A stretch of DNA of 14,212 bases, taken from contig DFDR01000161.1 in assembly GCA_002369295.1 (NCBI GenBank), positions 1-14,212 on the forward strand. Direction: 5' to 3'. This document shows positions 1 to 5,768 of this stretch, piece by piece. Made by a program: the position numbers and the translations under genes. How positions within the stretch are numbered: the stretch's first letter is position 1; each line of letters starts with the position of its first letter. Below the pieces are notes generated by a model that did no database searches, had not been told where the DNA came from, and was given only the letters and a program-made list of their open reading frames with translations. The stretch comes from Desulfovibrionaceae bacterium UBA3823 (GTDB lineage Bacteria > Desulfobacterota > Desulfovibrionia > Desulfovibrionales > Desulfovibrionaceae).

Positions 1-1
1 A

Positions 2-337
2 GATGCTGACAATATAATAAATAAGCTCTTTAAAAAAACAGACGATATAAATAAAAAATTAACTAATGAACAGAAAGAGTTTGTCTTTTCTCATGTTGCG
101 AATTTCTGCTTAATTGCTCGAAGTTATCCTAATTTATCAATAGAACAATGCATCGCCAAGTATGAAGAAAGTTATGGAAATAAATATGTGTTTAATAATA
201 TTGATCATAAGCAATCAATTTTGTCCTTTTTTGATGCATGTTATTTCTTGAATAAAATAATTTGTGAATTTCAAATATATTACGAAGGAAAATATCGATA
301 TATTAAAGAATTAATGTTGCTATTAAATAAAAAATAA
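2..337 (+). CDS. 3' part of a gene paralogous to the C-terminal domain of the downstream TIR protein
   Basis: An open frame enters from the left edge and runs 111 codons to TAA at 335-337; the start lies outside the window. The product is Lys/Asn/Ile-rich and predicted helical, with no catalytic motif that I recognise. It resembles the C-terminus of the TIR protein encoded at 500-1792. A segment reading S-x-PN-[IL]-S-x3-C-x3-YE is shared, and the last 42 residues of this protein align without gaps to the TIR protein starting at a KQ pair (about 10 identities, many conservative changes, ending KK). The most likely reading is a tandem paralogue whose missing 5' part also encodes a TIR domain and a membrane helix, but that part cannot be seen. 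Base composition is AT-rich like the next gene and unlike everything after 2040. I am confident that it is coding, less so of the paralogy. Confidence 0.72.
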   Translation, partial: DADNIINKLFKKTDDINKKLTNEQKEFVFSHVANFCLIARSYPNLSIEQCIAKYEESYGNKYVFNNIDHKQSILSFFDACYFLNKIICEFQIYYEGKYRYIKELMLLLNKK

Positions 338-359
338 TTATATTTTGTGGCATTTTTAT

Positions 360-404
360 CGTTTGTTTTTGCGTCGCAGACGCTTATTACAAACGCTTTT
401 ATTT
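360..404 (+). terminator. Nested hairpin terminator after the truncated gene
   Basis: Outer arms CGTTTGT (360-366) and ACAAACG (389-395) enclose inner arms GCGTC (371-375) and GACGC (379-383). The sequence CTTTTATTT follows. The hairpin sits 23 bases after the stop codon of the truncated upstream gene and fits a Rho-independent terminator. It suggests that this gene and the TIR gene are transcribed separately. The interior TTTT and TTATT bulges make it imperfect. Confidence 0.55.
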
Positions 405-423
405 AAATTCAAAAACTATTTCT

Positions 424-451
424 GAAAGCAGATATGCAATAGTCTGCTTTC
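424..451 (+). repeat. 9-bp perfect inverted repeat upstream of the TIR gene
   Basis: GAAAGCAGA (424-432) and TCTGCTTTC (443-451) are perfect inverted arms around a 10-base spacer, 48 bases before the TIR start codon. It could be an operator for the TIR gene or a second weak terminator. A TTGACT (-35-like) begins at 452, right after the right arm, but no convincing -10 lies at the proper spacing, so no promoter is called. Confidence 0.4.
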
Positions 452-499
452 TTGACTTACATCACGCACTTGCTCTTCCCGAACAAATGAGAGATAACA

Positions 500-1792
500 A
501 TGGATAGACCATTTTCATCCTACAAGGGAGATGAGCCCTATATCTTTATTAGCTACGCTCATGATGATCAAAATGAAGTCTTCAAGCACATTAAGCGACT
601 CAATCAAGAAGGCTTCAGAATATGGTATGATGAAGGCATCGAGCCAGGAGTTAACTGGTACGAAAGTCTTGAATCAAGAATAAGAAATTGCGAATGTATT
701 TTGCTTTTTATATCAAAAAAAGCACAGCAATCTCAATATATATCAAAAGAGATAACATGTGCTATAGAGCATAATAAACATATTGTATGTATTATGCTTG
801 ACAATGAATCATTAAAAGGTCCTTTCAACTTGATGCTTTGCGACACACAGTCAATTAAAAAAAGTGAACTCAAAAATGTAGATAGATTCTATGAAAAACT
901 TGCTGATGCTTTACACCCTGATCTGACACGTTCAAACAATAGCAAAGCAAATGAAAATATTTTGCTAAACGATGGAGTAAAATCCATAAAGTTTAAGCTG
1001 AACAAAAAAAATATCTTACTTGCTATATCCATTATATTACTGTGTTGTTTTGCTGGATTTATTTACAATAACAAACAAGATATTAAGACAAGCACACAAG
1101 ATCAAAACATTCTGCAATCCACAAACATAGAAAATCAACAAACAAGAAGTGAAATCGTTCGCCTTATTGATGCTGTGTGTAGCAACAACATTGAGAAAAG
1201 AATTGAAGCTATTAATATAAAAATCAAAAAATCCGATCATAATCCTCTTTCTTCTTTTGACAAATATCTTGAAAGCATTACTCTCTTTCTGAATGAGTAT
1301 AAAAATTATATTGCAAATGTCAATAATTTGTATGAACACATTCTAACAAATGATGGCTTGATTAACAAAAATCAAAAAAATAAATACATAGAACATATAC
1401 GTTCTTTTTTGGGTGTAGACACAGAAATAAAAGATTTTGACAAAGAATTCAGCGAGGTGCTACAAGGTATATCTAAATTTAAGACAAATTTTGATGTTAA
1501 TTGTTGTTATACTGTTATAAATAATGCTATAAATCTTTATAATTTTTCATTGTCAAACCCAAACATTTCTCGCGATAAGTGCAAAGATGAGTATGAAAAA
1601 ATATTGAAATTAACTAATCAAAGTGAATATACTGAAATTAAAATTGCATACAAACAAGACTTAATGCCGAAGATTGTTGCGATTTTCTATTTGATTTGCT
1701 ATGTTGATCAGAAAATGTTAATTTTTAAAAATTCATATCGCGATATTCAGCCATTTGTTAATGAATTAAGAAAAAAATTCCCTCATGAATAA
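500..1792 (+). CDS. Membrane-anchored TIR-domain protein
   Basis: 430 aa. Residues about 13-140 form a bacterial TIR domain (TIR_2 type): the opening beta strand reads YIFISYAHDD (14-23), then GFRIWYDEGI (38-47), G-x2-W (50-53) and the strand CILLFIS (66-72). Many TIR domains cleave NAD+ with a glutamate in the helix after this strand; E84, in YISKE (80-84), is the natural candidate. A Lys-rich stretch (161-170) precedes one hydrophobic helix (about 171-189), so the TIR domain should be cytoplasmic and residues about 190-430 on the far side of the membrane. That C-terminal region is unrecognised and resembles the truncated gene at 2-337. The ATG at 500 has an AGAGA ribosome site at 490-494. 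The gene is AT-rich compared with the rest of the chromosome, which indicates transfer. TIR proteins of this kind occur in antiphage defence and signalling; the role here is inferred, not shown. Confidence 0.85.
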   Translation: MDRPFSSYKGDEPYIFISYAHDDQNEVFKHIKRLNQEGFRIWYDEGIEPGVNWYESLESRIRNCECILLFISKKAQQSQYISKEITCAIEHNKHIVCIMLDNESLKGPFNLMLCDTQSIKKSELKNVDRFYEKLADALHPDLTRSNNSKANENILLNDGVKSIKFKLNKKNILLAISIILLCCFAGFIYNNKQDIKTSTQDQNILQSTNIENQQTRSEIVRLIDAVCSNNIEKRIEAINIKIKKSDHNPLSSFDKYLESITLFLNEYKNYIANVNNLYEHILTNDGLINKNQKNKYIEHIRSFLGVDTEIKDFDKEFSEVLQGISKFKTNFDVNCCYTVINNAINLYNFSLSNPNISRDKCKDEYEKILKLTNQSEYTEIKIAYKQDLMPKIVAIFYLICYVDQKMLIFKNSYRDIQPFVNELRKKFPHE

Positions 1793-2038
1793 TTTTTTGT
1801 CATTCCTCAATATCATGATAAAATATTAAATATTGTATGATGTAGCAATATATGTATTGTATTTTGATTATTTGTAATATTTATCGATTTTCACTATTTG
1901 TTAATTTATTATTGATTGTAAAATAATGTGATTTTTGTTACATTTTTTGAATATATTCGATATATATTGTCTTATTTAAAACTTGCAACTTTACAAAACT
2001 GTAGTTATTTTTAAATAAGACTACATCTTTCCACTAAC
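1793..2038. other. AT-rich intergenic end of the acquired segment
   Basis: About 250 bases, overwhelmingly A/T, with stop codons in all frames and no gene. The only clear structure is the inverted repeat at 1969-2021, annotated separately. The stretch ends at the terminator of the leftward DHH gene, where composition switches to GC-rich. Confidence 0.6.
1969..2021. repeat. 13-bp perfect inverted repeat near the composition boundary
   Basis: GTCTTATTTAAAA (1969-1981) and TTTTAAATAAGAC (2009-2021) are exact inverted arms separated by 27 bases. Neither strand shows a following T-run, so it is not a canonical intrinsic terminator. It might end transcription from the TIR gene, or be one end or an attachment-like site of the AT-rich insert. 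No partner copy occurs in the window. Confidence 0.5.
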
Positions 2039-2072
2039 AAAAAAAGCCACCGATGTCTTTACATCGGAGGCT
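2039..2072 (-). terminator. Rho-independent terminator of the DHH phosphoesterase gene
   Basis: Read leftward, a 12-bp stem with a single mismatch (2061-2072 pairing with 2045-2056, loop 2057-2060) is followed by seven U residues (2045-2039). It lies 48 bases past the stop of the leftward gene. It marks the edge of the GC-rich backbone. Confidence 0.85.
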
Positions 2073-2119
2073 TGCTGTTGCTTTTAGCTTGCATCTCACA
2101 TCGTGGACACGATTCGTTT

Positions 2120-3640
2120 TCAGGCATCCTGATAGCTTCGCTCAAATATGTCTCTGCCTATGACGGCGAAGTCGCCTTCCCCGTAGCAGGCAAGCCAGTC
2201 GCCGGGCCCGCCGGCGAAAGGCCGGCGAGGATCCCATCTGGTGAAGACCAGGACATGCTCGCTCTCGCCAAGCTGCCTTGCCCTGATCACGGACTCGTCG
2301 CGGCTTACGCAGGCATGCGCCAGGGAAACGAGCTCTTCAAGGCTGAAGAGCCTGCCTGCGTCCATGTCCAGCACGTTGGACTGATAGCCCTTGATAGGCG
2401 CTTCCGGCCGGCTATACGGCCCCTCGAGCAGCTGGTAGGTCTTCTCGAAGCGCTCCCGGCCCATGGCGTAGACTTCGCCCGCAACGCCGAAGACGATGAC
2501 GGCGCCTGCCGATCCTATTTCCATGTCTCCTTCGAGCGTGCGCACGCGTAGCTTCGAGGGGACCGCGCACAGTTTTTCGCCGAAGACGGCGCCGCGGACA
2601 ACCTTCAGCTTCCGGTAAGCCTGAAAGCCCTCCAGATCCGGCAGAGTCTCCGGCCTTGAGCAGTCCACGACCGCATGCGTCTCCCGGAAGAGGCGCATGC
2701 GCCGTGCCATAAAGTCCTGGATGCCGGCGCCGGTGCCGAGCGCCCGGAACTTCTCGCCTGAGATCCAGCCGCCCGCCTTGGCTTCGTGTCCCCCGGCTGA
2801 GCCGAGCCCCCTGGCAATGAACTGCGCAAGCTGGGGCGCCGGAACTTCGCGGACGGCGCTGCGCACGGAAAACTTGCACCCGCCGTCGCCCTGCCACGAC
2901 GAGACCGCCACGCTGTCCACCCCGTCCACCTCGAGTACGAGATCGCTGATGTAGCCGAGCACGTTGGGATCGCAGCCTTCGACGTTCAGCGTGGCGCAGC
3001 TGGAAGCCCTGTCGATGGCAAGCGTCTCCAGCGCCCTGCCCACAAGCCGGATGCCGTCTTCGGACATGTTGGAGAGCCTCAGGCTGTTGAAAACGTCCAT
3101 GTCGATGTCGGTCAGGGCGTCGCGCATGTCCCTGTCCAGCGGATGCCTGCTTTCGGAATAGGCGTTGGTGTCCGTGTACAGGCCGTAGAGCAGCGCCGTC
3201 TGCAGTTCCCTTGACAGCGGAAAGCCGGCATCGGCCAGCATGCGCCAGACAAGGACAGAGCAGCTGCCGACGCCCGGCTGGAAGACGCAGAGTTCCGGCA
3301 GCGCCTTTTCCTGCACGTGGTGGTCCACAACGGAGGCAAGGGGGGCCTCGATGCGCTGGACGTTGCCGGCACCGTACTGGCAGTCCACATCCAGAAGGAG
3401 GCCGTCGAAGCGTTCCATGCCGGGGCAGTGCCGAACGGGGATGCCGAAGACGCCGACCATCTTGACGAGGTTCGGCTTCGTAATTCCGTTCCTGCCGCCG
3501 TAGAAGAGCAGGGGCTTCCTGCCCTTGGACTCCAGATAGCTGAAAATGCCCCAGCCCGAGGCCAGGGCATCCGCGTCCGGATTGTCATGGCACTGGATGG
3601 CGATGTCGCCGCCGTAGTCAAGCAAGTCTTGAAGCTTCAT
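2120..3640 (-). CDS. DHH-DHHA1 phosphoesterase with C-terminal extension
   Basis: 506 aa. All DHH motifs are present: HDNPDADA (18-25), the D-V-D pair (84-86), DHH (106-108) and YTD (155-157). They would bind two Mn2+ for hydrolysis of a phosphodiester. The DHHA1 substrate-binding domain carries GGHE (283-286). The core therefore resembles NrnA/RecJ-type nanoRNA or (cyclic) dinucleotide phosphodiesterases, acting in the cytoplasm. NrnA proteins are typically a little over 300 aa; here about 200 residues are added. That tail contains two similar segments: one ends GRERFEKTYQ (394-403), the other begins PGDWL (479-483) and ends GRDIFERSYQ (495-504). The second resembles the small PGDYG-type domain. 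The start is supported by AGGAGG on the minus strand at 3653-3648, seven bases before ATG. The gene has its own terminator and diverges from a GGDEF gene. Substrate unknown: oligoribonucleotide, pGpG or pAp are all possible. Confidence 0.88.
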   Translation of the reverse strand: MKLQDLLDYGGDIAIQCHDNPDADALASGWGIFSYLESKGRKPLLFYGGRNGITKPNLVKMVGVFGIPVRHCPGMERFDGLLLDVDCQYGAGNVQRIEAPLASVVDHHVQEKALPELCVFQPGVGSCSVLVWRMLADAGFPLSRELQTALLYGLYTDTNAYSESRHPLDRDMRDALTDIDMDVFNSLRLSNMSEDGIRLVGRALETLAIDRASSCATLNVEGCDPNVLGYISDLVLEVDGVDSVAVSSWQGDGGCKFSVRSAVREVPAPQLAQFIARGLGSAGGHEAKAGGWISGEKFRALGTGAGIQDFMARRMRLFRETHAVVDCSRPETLPDLEGFQAYRKLKVVRGAVFGEKLCAVPSKLRVRTLEGDMEIGSAGAVIVFGVAGEVYAMGRERFEKTYQLLEGPYSRPEAPIKGYQSNVLDMDAGRLFSLEELVSLAHACVSRDESVIRARQLGESEHVLVFTRWDPRRPFAGGPGDWLACYGEGDFAVIGRDIFERSYQDA

Positions 3641-3743
3641 AGACTTTCCTCCTCTTCAGGCTGTCTTGGCTTTTCTCCTAGGGCTGCAGTCGCGTCAAGC
3701 GCAGAATGCGCGTGCGCCGAACCACGCCAAGAGCCATCGACCA

Positions 3744-3772
3744 TTGAAATAGCGCTGGCGCTGGATTATCAT
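3744..3772 (+). promoter_or_regulatory. Sigma-70 type promoter of the diguanylate cyclase gene
   Basis: TTGAAA (3744-3749) and TATCAT (3767-3772) are each 5/6 matches to consensus with exactly 17 bases between them. They lie in the divergent intergenic region and point at the GGDEF gene, giving a predicted start near 3779 and a leader of about 78 bases. Confidence 0.65.
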
Positions 3773-3777
3773 GTTCC

Positions 3778-3789
3778 TGCCTGCAGGCA
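3778..3789. promoter_or_regulatory. 12-bp perfect palindrome over the predicted transcription start
   Basis: TGCCTGCAGGCA is a perfect palindrome beginning five bases after the -10 box, where a repressor would block initiation. A bound protein is an inference; no known consensus is assigned. Confidence 0.3.
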
Positions 3790-3856
3790 TGCCGCACAGC
3801 CTCAGGCAGAGCCAAAGGCCCCAGCCGGCTTCTTCCGCAACCCTCCGGAGTGCATG

Positions 3857-5110
3857 ATGGAAAAGGTGCTCATACTTGCCAGCAATGCGCAAACTGCCGA
3901 GCATATGCAACGCCTGCTCGCCGGCGAGTTTGCCCTGACCTGCCTCGCAACCGAGGCGCAGGCCATGGACGCGATCGAGCACGCCCCCGTCTACGCCGTT
4001 CTGGAGGAAATTCGACTGGCGCTAGCCAGCAGCTACGAGCTGGCAAGCCAGCTGTCGCGCAAGGACTGGCGCGCGGCCATCCCTGTCATCGCCTTCTCGG
4101 CCAGCGGAGACGACATCTGCCTCGACGACTGCCTGCACAGGGGCATAAGCGACTTCCTGCTGCCCCCCTTCAGCACGGAACTGGCCGTCAAGCGCATCCA
4201 CAACGCCGTCCGCTCGAAGGAGTCCTTCACGTTCGCTGAAATCGAGGCCATCCTGCAGGAGCTGCCCTCCAACATCTTCCTCAAGGACTCTGAGGGCAAG
4301 TACATCTTCATGACCCACTACTGGCGCCACCTCAAGCCAGGGCACAACTCCAAAATGACATGCCGGGGCAAGACGGACATTGAAATCCGCAAGAACAAAG
4401 TCAATGCCCTGAAGGCCATGGAGTCCGACAGGCACATCCTCAAAACGGGCGAGGGCACTACCTACGTCATCGAGGAAAACTACGAGGGCCAGCAGGAATT
4501 CCTTGAACTCATCAAGCGCCCGACGCACGACAAGAACGGCAGGGTCAACGGCATCGTTGCGCTCATCAACGACGTCACGAAAAAGCAGCTGCTCAAGATG
4601 GAGCTGGAGGAACGCTCCACCCACGATCCCCTGACAGGCCTGCTCAACAAGGCCGCCACGGAAGAAATGGTCGGCATGGCGGTACTGAAGTGCAGCCTTG
4701 ACGGCTCCACGGGCACGGGTGCCCTCATGATGATCGACGTGGACAACTTCAAGGGCGTGAACGACAATTTCGGCCATGCGGTGGGCGACAAGGTGCTCAA
4801 GACCGTCGGCAGCATTATCCACAGCAACTTCAAGGGGATGGACGTGAAGGGTCGCGTTGGCGGCGATGAATTCATGGTCTTTGCGCGCGATGCCGACGAT
4901 TCTGTGGCCCTGCGCCTCGCCACGGCCATCGGCGCGCAGGCAGCCCACGCCTTCGACGGCCAGAACCTCGAGGGCCGCGTCTCCCTCTCCATCGGCATCG
5001 CGCTCTGTCCCAAGCATGGCTCGTCCTTTCAGGAGCTCTACAAGGCCGCCGACCAGGCCCTGTACCTCGTCAAGGAGGGTGGCAAGGGCTCGTGCCGCGT
5101 TGCCCCCTAG
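3857..5110 (+). CDS. Diguanylate cyclase with pseudo-receiver, PAS and GGDEF domains
   Basis: 417 aa. Residues 1-120 fold like a response-regulator receiver but lack the signature residues: the N-terminal acidic pair is absent (ILASN), the phospho-acceptor strand reads AVLEEI instead of ending LLD, and the usual conserved Lys is replaced in LLPPF. It is probably not phosphorylated. A PAS-like domain follows (about 128-245; IFLKD at 140-144), then a GGDEF domain (about 253-415) with an intact GGDEF at 335-339 and metal-binding Asp in IDVDNF, so synthesis of c-di-GMP from GTP is expected. The inhibitory site is KGMD (326-329) rather than RxxD, which may weaken product inhibition. No transmembrane segment. 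GGAG at 3847-3850 is six bases before ATG 3857; the adjacent ATG at 3854 is an alternative. The long open frame upstream of 3854 is an uninterrupted GC-rich frame without a ribosome site. What the PAS domain senses is unknown. Confidence 0.9.
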   Translation: MEKVLILASNAQTAEHMQRLLAGEFALTCLATEAQAMDAIEHAPVYAVLEEIRLALASSYELASQLSRKDWRAAIPVIAFSASGDDICLDDCLHRGISDFLLPPFSTELAVKRIHNAVRSKESFTFAEIEAILQELPSNIFLKDSEGKYIFMTHYWRHLKPGHNSKMTCRGKTDIEIRKNKVNALKAMESDRHILKTGEGTTYVIEENYEGQQEFLELIKRPTHDKNGRVNGIVALINDVTKKQLLKMELEERSTHDPLTGLLNKAATEEMVGMAVLKCSLDGSTGTGALMMIDVDNFKGVNDNFGHAVGDKVLKTVGSIIHSNFKGMDVKGRVGGDEFMVFARDADDSVALRLATAIGAQAAHAFDGQNLEGRVSLSIGIALCPKHGSSFQELYKAADQALYLVKEGGKGSCRVAP

Positions 5111-5427
5111 ACTCTTGCGCAGACTGAGGCGTCCCCTGAAGCTTCCGGCCGTCACAGCCCTGGCGGAGCAGGAAAGGAAAGAGGCGGGATGGCGACCGCT
5201 CCGCAGAACAGCCCCTGAGGAGCTGGCAAGGGTGGCAGGCACGCATGAAGGACGCCAGCCGGGACATCCTGCCGTTCACCGTCCTTCTGTCGTTCTCTTG
5301 TCCGCACTGCCTGTTCTGCGGCAGTGAGGCGCTTTGCGGCCTCCCTGCCTGGTCCGCCTTGCCGCCGAACACGCTGCAGTCGTGGATCATGGTGAGCAGG
5401 GCGCGAAGCCTCCTGCCTTTGCGACCG
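5111..5427. other. Gene-free GC-rich stretch after the diguanylate cyclase
   Basis: No convincing gene on either strand. A leftward open frame (5525-5070) is low-complexity, has no ribosome site and overlaps the end of the cyclase gene. The region holds a small stem-loop (7-bp arms, 5305-5311 and 5320-5326, no T-run) and the 28-base match to the aldolase gene at 5378-5405. It may be decayed sequence or house an unannotated RNA. Confidence 0.4.
5378..5405 (-). repeat. 28-base perfect inverted copy of part of the ADH synthase gene
   Basis: The reverse complement of 5378-5405 is identical over all 28 bases to 6531-6558 inside the ADH synthase gene (codons 210-218, peptide RALLTMIHD). Identity ends abruptly on both sides, apart from a seven-base CGGCGGC match at the same offset further along. 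A 28-base exact match does not arise by chance in 14 kb. A rightward transcript here would be perfectly antisense to the aldolase mRNA. A gene fragment is the alternative. Confidence 0.9.
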
Positions 5428-5475
5428 GCGCAATGCCCGCCCCAAGCGTCTGCTCCACGCCCTTGCGCATTTTTT
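5428..5475 (+). terminator. Probable terminator upstream of the MITE-like element
   Basis: Arms GCGCAA (5428-5433) and TTGCGC (5463-5468) enclose a second small stem (GCGT/ACGC) and are followed by ATTTTTT (5469-5475). The stem is short, the loop large and the U-tract good. It could end diguanylate cyclase transcription or a short RNA carrying the 28-base antisense segment. The T-run is also the left target duplication of the adjacent element. Confidence 0.5.
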
Positions 5476-5607
5476 CCCACCTGTGCACCCTGCCCCTCAT
5501 AATGTCGGTTATTTTGCACGGCCACGGAAACAAGTCCGCACCCCGCCTTGGGAGGCTATGCAAATAAACCGCCGTTATCGGCACAGGGTGCACAGGTGGA
5601 TTTTTTC
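5469..5607. mobile_element. MITE-like element, 123 bp, with 8-bp target duplication
   Basis: Perfect 16-bp terminal inverted repeats, CCACCTGTGCACCCTG (5477-5492) and its exact complement (5584-5599), are flanked flush by identical ATTTTTTC octamers (5469-5476 and 5600-5607), as expected of a target-site duplication. Subterminal inverted repeats (5499-5518 and 5559-5578, 16 of 20 matching) extend the symmetry, leaving a loop of about 40 bases. There is no coding capacity, so it would be mobilised in trans by an unidentified transposase. It appears to have inserted in the T-run of the preceding terminator, immediately before the -35 box of the aromatic operon. A pair of inverted regulator sites is the alternative, but it would not explain the flush octamers. 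Confidence 0.68.
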
Positions 5608-5637
5608 TTGACAGCACGAGCGTCTCGCGCCTACTCT
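5608..5637 (+). promoter_or_regulatory. Promoter of the aromatic amino acid operon
   Basis: A consensus -35 TTGACA (5608-5613) is followed after 18 bases by TACTCT (5632-5637), a 3/6 -10 box. The predicted start near 5644 lies about 26 bases before the leader peptide. The -35 is first-rate, the -10 weak. The right end of the MITE-like element abuts it. Confidence 0.6.
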
Positions 5638-5669
5638 TACGCTGTCAATTTACCAGAGGTGTCTTTTTC

Positions 5670-5768
5670 ATGCTTTTCACCGCTTCCGCCACTTCCTTCG
5701 ACGCATTTGCCTTTGCCGGCTTCTATTTTGCGTACTTTACCGAAGCCTGTGGTCGGAAGCTCTGCTGA
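5670..5768 (+). CDS. Phe/Tyr-rich leader peptide of the aromatic operon attenuator
   Basis: A 32-codon reading frame, ATG 5670 to TGA 5766-5768. The ribosome site GAGGTG (5656-5661) lies eight bases upstream. Seven residues are Phe and two Tyr, including the cluster FYFAYF at residues 18-23. The cluster sits just before the RNA segments that form the attenuator, which is the arrangement of the phe and pheST leaders of enterobacteria. Ribosome stalling for lack of charged Phe- or Tyr-tRNA would let the antiterminator form; translation to the stop codon would mask segment 2 and allow termination. The peptide itself is unlikely to have another function. It is not obviously homologous in sequence to E. 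coli PheL; the call rests on composition and position. Confidence 0.85.
   Translation: MLFTASATSFDAFAFAGFYFAYFTEACGRKLC

Noticed and set aside
452..480. TTGACT as -35 of a TIR gene promoter
   Set aside because: No acceptable -10 box 16-18 bases downstream.
2072..2551. Rightward open frame across the DHH gene end
   Set aside because: It begins at the edge of the terminator hairpin and lies antisense to conserved coding sequence.
3317..3856. N-terminal extension of the cyclase frame by 180 codons
   Set aside because: It would run antisense to the DHH gene and across the predicted promoter; the ATG with a ribosome site at 3857 begins the conserved fold.
4022..5242. Leftward open frame (406 codons) opposite the GGDEF gene
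   Set aside because: Antisense shadow of a clear diguanylate cyclase, with low-complexity Val/Asp/Gly composition.
5305..5326. 7-bp stem-loop after the cyclase gene as its terminator
   Set aside because: No T-run follows and the distance to the stop is almost 200 bases; the hairpin at 5428-5475 is the better candidate.
5070..5525. Leftward 151-codon frame in the stretch after the cyclase gene, containing RALLTMIHD
   Set aside because: The peptide match to ADH synthase is only the 28-base repeat; the rest is unrelated, Arg/Gly-rich, and the frame overlaps the cyclase end. Treated as a repeat, not a gene or an identifiable pseudogene.
5477..5599. Reading the inverted repeats as paired operators of the aromatic operon
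   Set aside because: Possible, but identical octamers flush with both ends are better explained by target duplication of a small mobile element.
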